Origin: a virus
IMG/VR virus record: IMGVR_UViG_3300027816_000180
Location: 1 to 41,376 of that record
Direction: 5' to 3' (one strand)
Length of the DNA: 41,376 nucleotides
A program made the translations under genes and the position numbers. This document shows positions 25,381 to 32,174 of the stretch, in pieces. Every line of letters starts with the position of its first letter. The first letter of the stretch is position 1. The notes under the pieces were generated by a model, which saw only the letters and a program-made list of their open reading frames with translations, was not told the DNA's origin and did not search any database.

Positions 25381-26270
25381 CATAAAGGTATCTCTCCGTT
25401 ATCCGCACCTGGCGCATGGTTAAATGGTTTTTGTTTAATGTGTGGTAAGTCTTTGGCTCTTGCTTTAACTTCGTCATCATCGACGATGACCTCAGCTTCA
25501 GTCTCAACTTGATTGCCAATGAGTTTTTCTAACCTTGATGTAGGCTGAACAGTTTTTTCTTGAGGCACTTGTTCTTCTTGCTGCATCTCTGGAGTTAAAT
25601 CATAAGTCTCATCGTCTGCTCTTAATGCGCCGTCAAGATCTGTGGAAACAGGGAGGCGTTTAATCAATCGTCTGAGTGCAGTTTTCTTATACATCTCATG
25701 CTTAAATGCTCCAGCCCATGGACCTTTGTCTTTAGATCTTGATACGTTTTTAACCGCATTGATCTCATCCATAGTTAGGACTTCAATATAGACTGCATTA
25801 TCTTTTGTCTTGGCCAGTGCGTAACAGCCTATGACTTGGCCTCGATCAATGAACATGTTCGGCTCATGATTTAAATGCTCACCGTCTGAATCCACCCAGT
25901 ACTTGAACTTGTCTTTTTCATAAATGATTTGAGACGTGATGGATGAGAGCTCGCCAGAGTTTCTCACAAGCTTAAGTAATCCGCTGAGCATAGGCATATA
26001 CTGAACCTGTATAGTATCGTCCTTACGTTTAAACGTAACGAGTGCTGCCTCTTTACCGTCAAGCTGTAGGCCCTGGCTTGCGGCCTTCATGCATGCAGCA
26101 AAGAGAGAGTTTCGATCTGCTTGGACAATATCTGGCGTTTGTTGAATGGCAGTTAGAACTGTTCGGATAAACCTATCAGTTGAAACATGTGAAGGGAGGG
26201 CCATTTTAAATTGAGACTCGAGAGCTTTAATTGAATGCTTAAGCGATTCAATCGGCGTGATGTTAGACAT
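25380..26270 (-). CDS. recT: RecT-family single-strand annealing protein
   Basis: The protein is 296 aa. The start is ATG 26270 with AGGAG 6 nt upstream. Family blocks are clear: FAACMKAASQGLQLDGKEAA, then VQYMPMLSGLLKLVRNSGEL, then YKKTALRRLIKRLP. The C-terminal 80 residues are acidic and flexible. RecT proteins anneal complementary single strands exposed by a partner exonuclease, here probably the YqaJ enzyme at 28624-29541, although ten small genes or elements separate the two. Both genes share the same unusual leader just before the start codon, suggesting matched expression. Confidence 0.95.
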   Translation of the reverse strand: MSNITPIESLKHSIKALESQFKMALPSHVSTDRFIRTVLTAIQQTPDIVQADRNSLFAACMKAASQGLQLDGKEAALVTFKRKDDTIQVQYMPMLSGLLKLVRNSGELSSITSQIIYEKDKFKYWVDSDGEHLNHEPNMFIDRGQVIGCYALAKTKDNAVYIEVLTMDEINAVKNVSRSKDKGPWAGAFKHEMYKKTALRRLIKRLPVSTDLDGALRADDETYDLTPEMQQEEQVPQEKTVQPTSRLEKLIGNQVETEAEVIVDDDEVKARAKDLPHIKQKPFNHAPGADNGEIPL

Positions 26271-26380
26271 TTTCAACTCCTAAATGTTAGACTTGTTGCT
26301 TAATAACTATTGCCCTAGGCCAAAGATGTAATCAACAAAAAACAATTCTTAATTTTTAATTATTTTATTTAAGATAATTT

Positions 26381-26545
26381 ATGATTAAAAAAAATTCTAA
26401 GCACTGGGATTTTGATAAATCAGATCATCACTATTCTAGTCCTAAATATAAAGCTAGGCATCGAATTAATAAGACTCCAAAAAAACACAGTCTTAGATTT
26501 AAAAAACAAAAAAGAAACCTAGAATCAAATAAAATTAATTCTTAA
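26381..26545 (+). CDS. Possible 54-aa basic plus-strand protein
   Basis: A frame of 54 aa begins at ATG 26381 with only a weak AAGA upstream. The product is very rich in Lys, Arg, His and Ser (MIKKNSKHWDFDKSDHHYSS, then KTPKKHSLRFKKQKR). This would suit a nucleic-acid-binding peptide, but AT-rich DNA gives Lys/Asn-rich frames by chance. It is on the opposite strand to its neighbours. Low confidence. Confidence 0.3.
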   Translation: MIKKNSKHWDFDKSDHHYSSPKYKARHRINKTPKKHSLRFKKQKRNLESNKINS

Positions 26546-26752
26546 ATATTCCAGCTCCCGCTCCTGCTCCTGCTCCAGCTCCAGCTCCAGCTCCCGCTCC
26601 AGCTCCTGCTCCAGCTCCAGCTCCCGCTCCTGCTCCCGCTCCTGCTCCTGCTCCCGCTCCCGCTCCTGCTCCTGCTCCAGCTCCAGCTCCCGCTCCTGCT
26701 CCTGCTCCTGCTCCCGCTCCCGCTCCCGCTCCCGCTCCAGCTCCTGCTCCAT
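26525..26752 (-). CDS. Possible Glu-(Arg/Gln/Leu) repeat protein
   Basis: A 75-aa frame covers the hexanucleotide tract, starting at ATG 26752 and ending with EYLRINFI. Nearly every second residue is Glu and the rest are Arg, Gln or Leu, as expected for a long charged single helix. No ribosome site is visible before the ATG. The absence of G at the variable repeat base means that Pro, which would break such a helix, never occurs. Another frame from 26835 reads through the tract as Ser-rich and is less plausible. Confidence 0.3.
   Translation of the reverse strand: MEQELEREREREREQEQEQERELELEQEQEREREQEQEREQERELELEQELERELELELEQEQERELEYLRINFI
26554..26751. repeat. 33 tandem GCTCCN hexanucleotides
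   Basis: Thirty-three uninterrupted 6-bp units read GCTCCN on the plus strand. The sixth base is A in 10 units, C in 11 and T in 12, and never G. The first five bases are invariant. The tract is far more GC-rich than the AT-rich flanks. It would encode Ala-Pro repeats on the plus strand, and Gly-Ala, Ser-(Arg/Gly/Trp) or Glu-(Leu/Arg/Gln) repeats on the minus strand. Confidence 0.97.
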
Positions 26753-26782
26753 GCTGCTTTAAGTATTGTTTGATTTTGCATT

Positions 26783-27103
26783 TTATTTTTGTTTTGTGAT
26801 TGGTGATGGAATTTCTGTAACATCAAGCAAAGCACCTCTCGAAATTACTACGGGCCTTTTGTATGGCTCGGCTTCTTTATGCGCGCCAGTATCGACAAAA
26901 TCCGCCCATCTTTCTGTTTCTGGAATCCATGCGGCTTCATCAACTAACAACTCAAGATTATTTATTGCTTTTAATCTTCCGGTATAAATCATTGTCACTG
27001 TTCTAAAAGCGTAAACTTTACTAATTTCTAGAAAAGATTCATTGCTTTCTTGTTGTGTTTTATCTTCACTAATTAACATTTTAATAAGATCAAATTTGTT
27101 CAT
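26783..27103 (-). CDS. 106-aa conserved phage hypothetical
   Basis: The start is ATG 27103 with AAAGGA 7 nt upstream; the longer frame from 27199 lacks support. The product contains FRTVTMIYTGRLKAINNLEL, then AAWIPETERWADFV and KRPVVISRGALLDVTEIPSP, which looks like a small mixed beta fold. Similar short proteins occur in phages of varied hosts with no known role. It is in the run of small genes between the exonuclease and recT. Confidence 0.7.
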   Translation of the reverse strand: MNKFDLIKMLISEDKTQQESNESFLEISKVYAFRTVTMIYTGRLKAINNLELLVDEAAWIPETERWADFVDTGAHKEAEPYKRPVVISRGALLDVTEIPSPITKQK

Positions 27104-27149
27104 TTGTTTTTCCTTTTGTTGTTTATTTAATTTTAATTTAAAATTTTTC

Positions 27150-27515
27150 TTAATTTTTCTCATCCTCCGCAAGTGCTTGTCTGGCTTTAATAATTGCAAG
27201 AGTTAATGCTGATGTGTCTTTGTGAGGAAATTGTAAATGAGCCTCAGCGTGACCAATCAAGTCTTTTAAAAGACTCTCAAGCTCCGCGACGATTGCGAGA
27301 TGGTCTTCTTTCGGGATAACCTCAAGCCATTTTGTCATTTGCGAAACAGAATTAGTGCCTGGATTTACAGATTGAACAATTGTATATATCCATCTGTCTT
27401 CGCCTTTAACGGTTAAATCAATGTCGCCAAGTTCAGGTTTAAATCTGACAGGAACATCTCTTTGATTTCCTAGTGCTTTTACCCAAAAAGTCCTGACCTG
27501 CTTTTCAGTTTTCAT
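27150..27515 (-). CDS. 121-aa hypothetical protein
   Basis: The start is ATG 27515 with GAGG in the leader. The product begins MKTEKQVRTFWVKALGNQRD and has a beta-rich first half and a helical second half (HLAIVAELESLLKDLIGHAE). The first 20 bases of the gene are copied near 27714-27735 (see findings). It overlaps the preceding gene by 11 nt. Function unknown. Confidence 0.65.
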   Translation of the reverse strand: MKTEKQVRTFWVKALGNQRDVPVRFKPELGDIDLTVKGEDRWIYTIVQSVNPGTNSVSQMTKWLEVIPKEDHLAIVAELESLLKDLIGHAEAHLQFPHKDTSALTLAIIKARQALAEDEKN

Positions 27516-27702
27516 TTTCAACCTCGAAACACTTCGTCACATAACATATTCCAAACAACCAATAACCCTCACAGTAATAACCTTGAGATATTCCAAAATC
27601 TTTCTTACCAAGCACTCTCCAAACCATTGCTTTCCACCATGGGAAATCGTCACCAGTGCGCATTCTGAATTCGTTTGGCTCAATGACTTTACCCACCCTC
27701 AC
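27505..27702 (-). CDS. 65-aa Trp/aromatic-rich hypothetical protein
   Basis: The frame starts at GTG 27702 or GTG 27696; the latter has GGAGTGAGG just upstream. The product is rich in Trp, Tyr and Phe (DDFPWWKAMVWRVLGKKDFG, then YYCEGYWLFGICYVTKCFEV), with a possible short membrane or beta segment and three cysteines. Overlap with the next gene suggests coupling. Function unknown. Confidence 0.5.
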   Translation of the reverse strand: MRVGKVIEPNEFRMRTGDDFPWWKAMVWRVLGKKDFGISQGYYCEGYWLFGICYVTKCFEVENEN

Positions 27703-27722
27703 TCCACTTTTTAACCTGCTTT

Positions 27723-27884
27723 TCAGTTTTCATTTAGAGCCTTTGAGAAAGTGTCGTGATATTGCCACAACTTTTTCAGGTTGTTTTTATCTTGCTCATC
27801 GAGCGTACCAAAGTTTTGAGATTCATAAATCCAAATCCCAAAAGATATTATTTTTAAACCAATTTTTGCTTTAAGTTTTTTCAT
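27723..27884 (-). CDS. 53-aa hypothetical protein
   Basis: The ATG at 27884 overlaps the stop of the preceding gene as ATGA, with GAGTGAGGG upstream. The product is 53 aa (MKKLKAKIGLKIISFGIWIY at the start; then a charged helix with DEQDKNNLKKLWQYHDTF). Coupling on one side and regular codon use support it. Function unknown. Confidence 0.55.
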   Translation of the reverse strand: MKKLKAKIGLKIISFGIWIYESQNFGTLDEQDKNNLKKLWQYHDTFSKALNEN

Positions 27885-28183
27885 CCCTCACTCCACTTTC
27901 TAAGCCGCTCGATGGCTTGATTGTTTTTAATCCAAATTCCTTCCCACTCAATGTAAGTTGGATACCCTCTTGTGACTTGTCGATGTGTTGTTTCCAATGC
28001 TTCCACACATTCCAGCAAAATAGGCAGCACTTCTTTCATGGCGGAATCGTAACCAGCTCTAAATTCATCAGAACACAACGAATGATAAAAACTTACTTGT
28101 TTAGTTGCGTAGTCATTAGCTAACTCATTTTTATTATTTTTTCTGTGCTCAATCTTTTCTTTTAGTGTGGCATTTGAAATCAT
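27881..28183 (-). CDS. 100-aa hypothetical protein
   Basis: The start is ATG 28183, overlapping the upstream stop as ATGA; the longer TTG frame from 28213 is less likely. The product is helical (LKEKIEHRKNNKNELANDYA, then EFRAGYDSAMKEVLPILLEC) and ends ERLRKWSEG. Small phage proteins with a SFYHSLCSDEFRAGYDSAM-type core recur in early regions. Function unknown. Confidence 0.65.
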   Translation of the reverse strand: MISNATLKEKIEHRKNNKNELANDYATKQVSFYHSLCSDEFRAGYDSAMKEVLPILLECVEALETTHRQVTRGYPTYIEWEGIWIKNNQAIERLRKWSEG

Positions 28184-28476
28184 AAAATTTCCCGAATAAT
28201 TATTTTTTCCCAAACTTCAGCAGTTTGACCTGGGTCAATCGTACAAAAAGCATTCATGCCTTTATGATACCACACAGTCCACTCTCGAGGATCTTTTGGA
28301 GTTTGATATATTTCCCACTTTAATCTCATTTCAAAAACAGAAATATATGTTTCCATTTCTCTTTGATTTTCCAACACTCCATGTTTATTTAAAAAAACAT
28401 ATTCAAACTTGTCCCATCCATCGCATCTTACTTTATGGCCATCTAATAGCGCTTGCATTGCCTGTGTAAAAGTCAT
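28180..28476 (-). CDS. DUF2829/Tad2-like N-terminal motif protein
   Basis: The protein is 98 aa. The start is ATG 28476 with GGAG 6 nt upstream. The N-terminus MTFTQAMQALLDGHKVRCDG, then W and YVFLNKHG, resembles the start of DUF2829 proteins, some of which (Tad2) sequester Thoeris signalling molecules. The second half (RLKWEIYQTPKDPREWTVWY) does not clearly follow that family. I infer a ligand-binding small protein; an anti-defence role is a possibility only. Confidence 0.5.
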   Translation of the reverse strand: MTFTQAMQALLDGHKVRCDGWDKFEYVFLNKHGVLENQREMETYISVFEMRLKWEIYQTPKDPREWTVWYHKGMNAFCTIDPGQTAEVWEKIIIREIL

Positions 28477-28495
28477 GTTATGCTCCAACAAAAAA

Positions 28496-28551
28496 GCGCC
28501 CCAAGAACAACGGCGGTGCGAAAGGATACCTTGTAATTCAAGAGGCGCTTA
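28496..28551 (-). terminator. Structured element / possible terminator
   Basis: On the minus strand AAGCGCC pairs with GGCGCTT across about 40 nt, extended by two more pairs, and the right arm runs straight into TTTTTT. The long loop itself contains the hairpin AAGGTATCCTT. It lies between the 23-aa gene and the DUF2829-like gene. It could be a terminator, or a small structured leader of the downstream genes. Confidence 0.5.
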
Positions 28552-28555
28552 AATT

Positions 28556-28627
28556 TTAGTATTTACCTTTTGGTTTTGCTTTTGGCATTGGCTTTTTTGA
28601 GCCAGCTTTTTTTCCTGTTTTTTTCAT
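28556..28627 (-). CDS. 23-aa Lys/Pro-rich peptide coupled to the exonuclease
   Basis: A tiny frame whose ATG overlaps the exonuclease stop as ATGA. The product is highly basic (MKKTGKKAGSKKPMPKAKPK, then GKY). The coupling and the extreme composition suggest a real nucleic-acid-binding peptide; it is too short for certainty. Confidence 0.45.
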   Translation of the reverse strand: MKKTGKKAGSKKPMPKAKPKGKY

Positions 28628-29541
28628 AACCCCTCCTTTGGCTTTTTGAATGTTATCTTAAAGTTTCTGTAACCGTCACGCTTAACCATATACTCAGATG
28701 GTCCGACGAGCCCTGCACTTATGCTGTAGCTTAAGCCCTTAACTTTTTCCGCATCCCCAATGATAGTCAAAAGTTCAGCTTTAATGCCATCCTTTTGTGA
28801 ATCAAGAATCCTAATTTGATCCGAAACTTTTTTGTATTCAATCGCAAGCTCATCCATTCTATCTGTAGGATCTAAGATTTTACCAGGCTCAGCATGAGCG
28901 TAAAGTTCTTTAATAAATTCAGCGTCTTTTTCAAAATTAACCTGTGGTTCAATGTTGTTCTCAATGTCATGCCAGAACTTCTCAGCCTTTTTAAAGATCG
29001 CATTCCCTATAGCTGGAGAGTAAGCCCTCTCGATAACAGTCAGGCTATTCCCTCCGACAAGAGCACAAAGATAGGTTTTGTTTTTACCAGACACTAGCAT
29101 TTGATGCTGAACTTGAAGCTCAATGTGCGGAGGAGCTTCTAGGTTTATACCGTCATCAATCCAAGTCTTTGCGTATTGAATGCCGTCAACATTCTTAATT
29201 TCGACAAGAGCATCTTCTGATGGAATGTAATAATCAAACGATGCACCTATGTTTAAATCTTGAATTCTTGCATAATCTTTAAATGGCTCAATATCTGACC
29301 ATCCTTTTTCTTCTGCCACGCCCCTAGCAATAGAATCCTCAAGCCTTGAGCCCCACTTCATTCTTTCGTTTTCTTCTATTAGATGAACTCTTTTTGATTT
29401 CTTTCTATGATACAATTCGAATTCTGTAAGATACGGGGATATTCCAAAAAGTGCGGCGATTTCTGTAGACGTTAAATCTTGAGACCTCATAGTCAGCCAA
29501 TGGTCTCTTGACTCGGGCTTAATCCATTCGCGCTTAAGCAT
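28624..29541 (-). CDS. YqaJ-family exonuclease
   Basis: The protein is 305 aa. The start is ATG 29541 with AGGAG 6 nt upstream. The YqaJ core is present: LTSTEIAALFGISPY at 23-37, WGSRLEDSIARG at 63-74 (Glu68), GASFDYYI (Asp103), ALVEIKNVD (Glu114, Lys116) and a QVQHQMLVSG motif. A C-terminal helical part with a short beta end follows. These 5'-3' exonucleases make single strands for RecT-type annealing. It is the first gene of the early minus-strand run, and the region 29548-29645 between it and the divergent lipoprotein must hold both promoters. Confidence 0.93.
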   Translation of the reverse strand: MLKREWIKPESRDHWLTMRSQDLTSTEIAALFGISPYLTEFELYHRKKSKRVHLIEENERMKWGSRLEDSIARGVAEEKGWSDIEPFKDYARIQDLNIGASFDYYIPSEDALVEIKNVDGIQYAKTWIDDGINLEAPPHIELQVQHQMLVSGKNKTYLCALVGGNSLTVIERAYSPAIGNAIFKKAEKFWHDIENNIEPQVNFEKDAEFIKELYAHAEPGKILDPTDRMDELAIEYKKVSDQIRILDSQKDGIKAELLTIIGDAEKVKGLSYSISAGLVGPSEYMVKRDGYRNFKITFKKPKEGL

Positions 29542-29645
29542 GCTCAACTCCTAAATGTGTTTTGTTGCGAGACGTTTTATGTATTATGTTGAGACATATT
29601 GCAAATAAAATTTCAGTTTTTGAATAAATGCCCGATAATTGTCTT

Positions 29646-30080
29646 ATGAAAAAAATACTATTTATCAAATTAGCCGTTGTTTTATTAAGTGCGTGTCAAC
29701 CCCCGTCAGGAGGTGGATCTTCTAGCGAAAGCGGAGTTTCACAGATTCCAATTGTTTCAAAGTCTTGTGAATCCACCTTGCAAAGAGCATGGGTCAATGA
29801 AGTAAATAATTTAGTTTATGAGTTTCATTCTAGTTGTATTGGATACATCCCTTCTTGCGATGCGCAGTTTGATTACAACATAGATGAAATTGACTACTCT
29901 GGAGGGACCATAAGCGTATCAGTAACTCATTCGGCAAATGTTACGGGATGCCCCTCAGTTGGAGAGCAGGCCGTTTGTACTTTTGACTATGAATCCGTTG
30001 CAGGACAAAGGAGCGGCATGTATGTCAAATGCGGAAATGGACCAGTTGTTTATTATAGAAATAGCCATGGAGTGCCTTAA
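29646..30080 (+). CDS. Small Cys-rich lipoprotein (candidate moron)
   Basis: The protein is 144 aa. The start is probably ATG 29646 (MKKILFIKLAVVLLSACQPP): a basic n-region, hydrophobic core and lipobox LSAC predict a lipoprotein. A Gly/Ser linker follows, then a beta-rich domain with about eight further cysteines that could form disulfides outside the cytoplasm. It is one of few plus-strand genes, sits alone between two divergent or convergent units, and shares only four bases with the convergent lysin gene. Phage lipoproteins of this size often alter the infected cell surface, for example by blocking superinfection; that role is inference. Confidence 0.8.
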   Translation: MKKILFIKLAVVLLSACQPPSGGGSSSESGVSQIPIVSKSCESTLQRAWVNEVNNLVYEFHSSCIGYIPSCDAQFDYNIDEIDYSGGTISVSVTHSANVTGCPSVGEQAVCTFDYESVAGQRSGMYVKCGNGPVVYYRNSHGVP

Positions 30081-30661
30081 AAAGGTTTAAGAAATCCGAC
30101 CAAAACCATTGTCTTGGTTCCCTTTATGGGGCGCTCTGTTCGATAAGAACCGCCTCCATTTCTTTCAATCTCACCATTTGGCTTTAACCCTGAAGTTGTA
30201 TTTCCTTCACAAAGAATCATCTGTCCTGGCTTATGTTCGAATTCTAAAACGCATCCTGTATGACCATTTGAACTCGGTGGATAATTCCAAATTGCAATTG
30301 CACCAGCAGCGGGAATCTTTTTTACTCTTTGTTTTTTAGAAGTCTTGTTCCAAACTGTCATACAATGTTCGCTTGCAAATATAGGTGAATCAATACCAGT
30401 CTTTACTTCAGCATAAGCAAGGCATGATTGAACATAAGACATACACCAAAATTCACCCTGCGCTCGGCCAATAGTTTCTTGAATAAGTTCAACTATAGGT
30501 CCATCATTGCGTCCTGATTTTTCGCGAACACCAACCAAAGACTCACAAGCCAAACGAAACAATGTTCGAGCATCTTTTGTTTTGATTGCCTCTTGAGCTA
30601 AACCATTTAATTTTAATTTTTCATCAATGTATTTAACAAGTTTAGATTCTATTGATCTCAT
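30077..30661 (-). CDS. CHAP-like peptidoglycan hydrolase (candidate endolysin)
   Basis: The protein is 194 aa. The C-terminal 130 residues show a CHAP/NlpC-P60-type layout: catalytic Cys73 in GEFWCMSYVQ, His134 in SNGHTGCVLEFE, and polar residues Glu152 and Asn154 in CEGNTTSG. The N-terminal 60 residues are helical. It lacks a signal peptide, so it would need a holin to reach the wall. It overlaps the upstream small gene by 20 nt. The spanin and holin-like genes are elsewhere (32924-33874), so lysis genes are split. A virion-associated hydrolase cannot be excluded. Confidence 0.78.
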   Translation of the reverse strand: MRSIESKLVKYIDEKLKLNGLAQEAIKTKDARTLFRLACESLVGVREKSGRNDGPIVELIQETIGRAQGEFWCMSYVQSCLAYAEVKTGIDSPIFASEHCMTVWNKTSKKQRVKKIPAAGAIAIWNYPPSSNGHTGCVLEFEHKPGQMILCEGNTTSGLKPNGEIERNGGGSYRTERPIKGTKTMVLVGFLKPF

Positions 30662-30923
30662 TGTCTCGCTCCCTCATTGATCTTTTATTTATATTTAATT
30701 TTTGCCGATGAATAATCATGGCTTGCGGGATGTGAATTGTACAAGAAAAATTATTTGAGGATATATCATGATTAAGAGAAACAGTTATAACTTCAGCAGT
30801 TTCTCTAACAACAATTCCCACGGTTTCAATTGGATGATAATGAGATTCAATTTCGTCTATGTTCTTCCAAGCGTCCTCGGACACGGCATCTTTCCAAAGA
30901 ATGTACTCTATGGCGTACTTCAT
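30642..30923 (-). CDS. 93-aa conserved phage hypothetical
   Basis: The protein is 93 aa. The sequence has W-KDAV-EDAWKNIDEI, a turn with HPIETVGIVVRETAEVITVS, and an IHIPQAMI end: the pattern of a common small phage protein with a split-barrel look and no known function. The ATG overlaps the phosphoesterase stop as ATGA, and its 3' end overlaps the lysin start, so the three genes are coupled. Confidence 0.7.
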   Translation of the reverse strand: MKYAIEYILWKDAVSEDAWKNIDEIESHYHPIETVGIVVRETAEVITVSLNHDISSNNFSCTIHIPQAMIIHRQKLNINKRSMRERDNEINRI

Positions 30924-31681
30924 TTTGAAAACCTTTTTCCATTAACGACACAAGAAACTTCATTGCCAGTTTGAAGTATTGGAATCTTTTGATGATAGAA
31001 TAAACCAGATTCATGCTCAACATAAACTAAACCAAAACCAAGCTGCCATTGATGATGATGCTTAACATATCCAAAAACTTTGTCTTTTCTTTTGTCGCCA
31101 AGCCATCCCACAGAAAAACAAACGTGGTTCGTTCCATCAAGCCCTACAATATGCGACTCCTCAATTCGATGAATGTGACCATAAACAAGCGAGCAAAGGG
31201 CCTTTGACGCTGTCATTTTTGCCGAGCTCGCAAGAGGCTCATGCCTTGCCTTTAAATATGAATCAAGAATCTTGTGGCTTTGATTAGGGCCATAGGGAAC
31301 AAAGGTCCAATTCGGACGGCCTGCTATTTTTAAAATGTGCTCTGTTGATGTAACGCCAAACAATTGAGGACAAACGCTTGAAATAAATCTTTCAAGTCTG
31401 AATTCGTGATTTCCTTCTAAAAAAATTTTCTTTGCATTCGGAACTGTTTTGTCAAACCAATCAAAGCACTCAATAACTTTTTCAACTTCCTCGGTCAAAT
31501 TATGTAACATTTGAGGATGCTTCCCATGCCCATTAACCGCATAGAAATCAGCGAAATCACCAAGGAAAACAATTTCTTTAATATGTGATTTATGGTGTTT
31601 TATTACATCCTGAACAAGTGCAAATGCTTTTTTATGCTCATAGGGAACGTGTGTGTCTGGTATGATAACAGCTAATTCCAC
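30920..31681 (-). CDS. Calcineurin-like metallophosphoesterase
   Basis: The protein is 253 aa. All five family motifs are visible: DTH (Asp9, His11), GDFAD (Asp42), GNHE (Asn91, His92), and the late GHIHR, with the histidine-rich metal sites intact. Phage members act on nucleotides, RNA ends or proteins; the substrate cannot be told. The start is GTG 31681; an ATG seven bases upstream is out of frame. It is the first gene of a three-gene unit and lies 8 bp from a perfect copy of the 11-bp iteron. Confidence 0.9.
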   Translation of the reverse strand: MELAVIIPDTHVPYEHKKAFALVQDVIKHHKSHIKEIVFLGDFADFYAVNGHGKHPQMLHNLTEEVEKVIECFDWFDKTVPNAKKIFLEGNHEFRLERFISSVCPQLFGVTSTEHILKIAGRPNWTFVPYGPNQSHKILDSYLKARHEPLASSAKMTASKALCSLVYGHIHRIEESHIVGLDGTNHVCFSVGWLGDKRKDKVFGYVKHHHQWQLGFGLVYVEHESGLFYHQKIPILQTGNEVSCVVNGKRFSK

Positions 31682-31688
31682 AACTCAT

Positions 31689-31746
31689 GGTCACACATAT
31701 TCACTTAAAGAAAAGCGTTGACTGAAAAATAGGACAAAGGTTTAGT
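31689..31746 (+). promoter_or_regulatory. Divergent promoter region with a lone iteron copy
   Basis: TTGACT at 31718-31723 and TTTAGT at 31741-31746, 17 nt apart, form a sigma70-like promoter for the plus-strand cluster. Just upstream, 31689-31699 (GGTCACACATA) is identical to the outer iteron of the 20073-20149 array. The ribosome site of the first plus gene (AGAGG) follows. Confidence 0.55.
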
Positions 31747-31761
31747 TTCTAAAAGAGGTGT

Positions 31762-31980
31762 ATGGTGGCTAAGGTCGAAATCATCATTGAGGATTTGCCA
31801 GGGGATAAAGTTAAGATAACATCTAATCCAAGTATGGAGACGATGATTAAGATGGAACTCTCGGGATCAAACGAACTTACCTCAGCGCATGGATACGCTT
31901 ATGCATGCCTGAATGAAATTCGAAAACTTTCCAAATCCCAAGATCCAACAAATAAGTTACTCATCCCAAGATTAAAATGA
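31762..31980 (+). CDS. 72-aa hypothetical, first gene of the plus cluster
   Basis: The protein is 72 aa with a good ribosome site (AGAGG, 4-5 nt). The N-terminus is beta-like (VAKVEIIIEDLPGDKVKITS), the rest helical (AHGYAYACLNEIRKLSKSQD). Its stop overlaps the next start as ATGA. Small phage proteins with this EDLPGDKVKI opening are recurrent but uncharacterised. Confidence 0.7.
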   Translation: MVAKVEIIIEDLPGDKVKITSNPSMETMIKMELSGSNELTSAHGYAYACLNEIRKLSKSQDPTNKLLIPRLK

Positions 31981-32174
31981 TGGTCGAGAGCCACATCTCA
32001 GAATGCGGCACTGTCATAATGATCGTCATTAAACAAGACGGCCAAGAAAACATCAATATAGAACTAGAGCAGGACGAATGTCGTAAGCTTATGCTTATGC
32101 TTGGAGACACTCTTATAAGAGCAGGGGTTATGCATGAGTTCCACACCGCCGCCAGACCAAAAGAAAAAAACTAA
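31977..32174 (+). CDS. 65-aa hypothetical
   Basis: The protein is 65 aa: two beta strands (CGTVIMIVIKQDGQENINIE) and a helix (ECRKLMLMLGDTLIRAG). It overlaps the previous gene by 4 nt and the next by 41 nt, showing dense coupling. No function is recognised; the plan is similar to its upstream neighbour, so the two may be distant relatives. Confidence 0.65.
   Translation: MMVESHISECGTVIMIVIKQDGQENINIELEQDECRKLMLMLGDTLIRAGVMHEFHTAARPKEKN

Noticed and set aside
26542-26835. 97-aa Ser/Arg/Trp-rich protein across the hexanucleotide tract
   Set aside because: Its composition is an extreme product of the repeat in a shifted frame, and the start overlaps the end of the upstream gene; the Glu-rich frame explains the missing base better.
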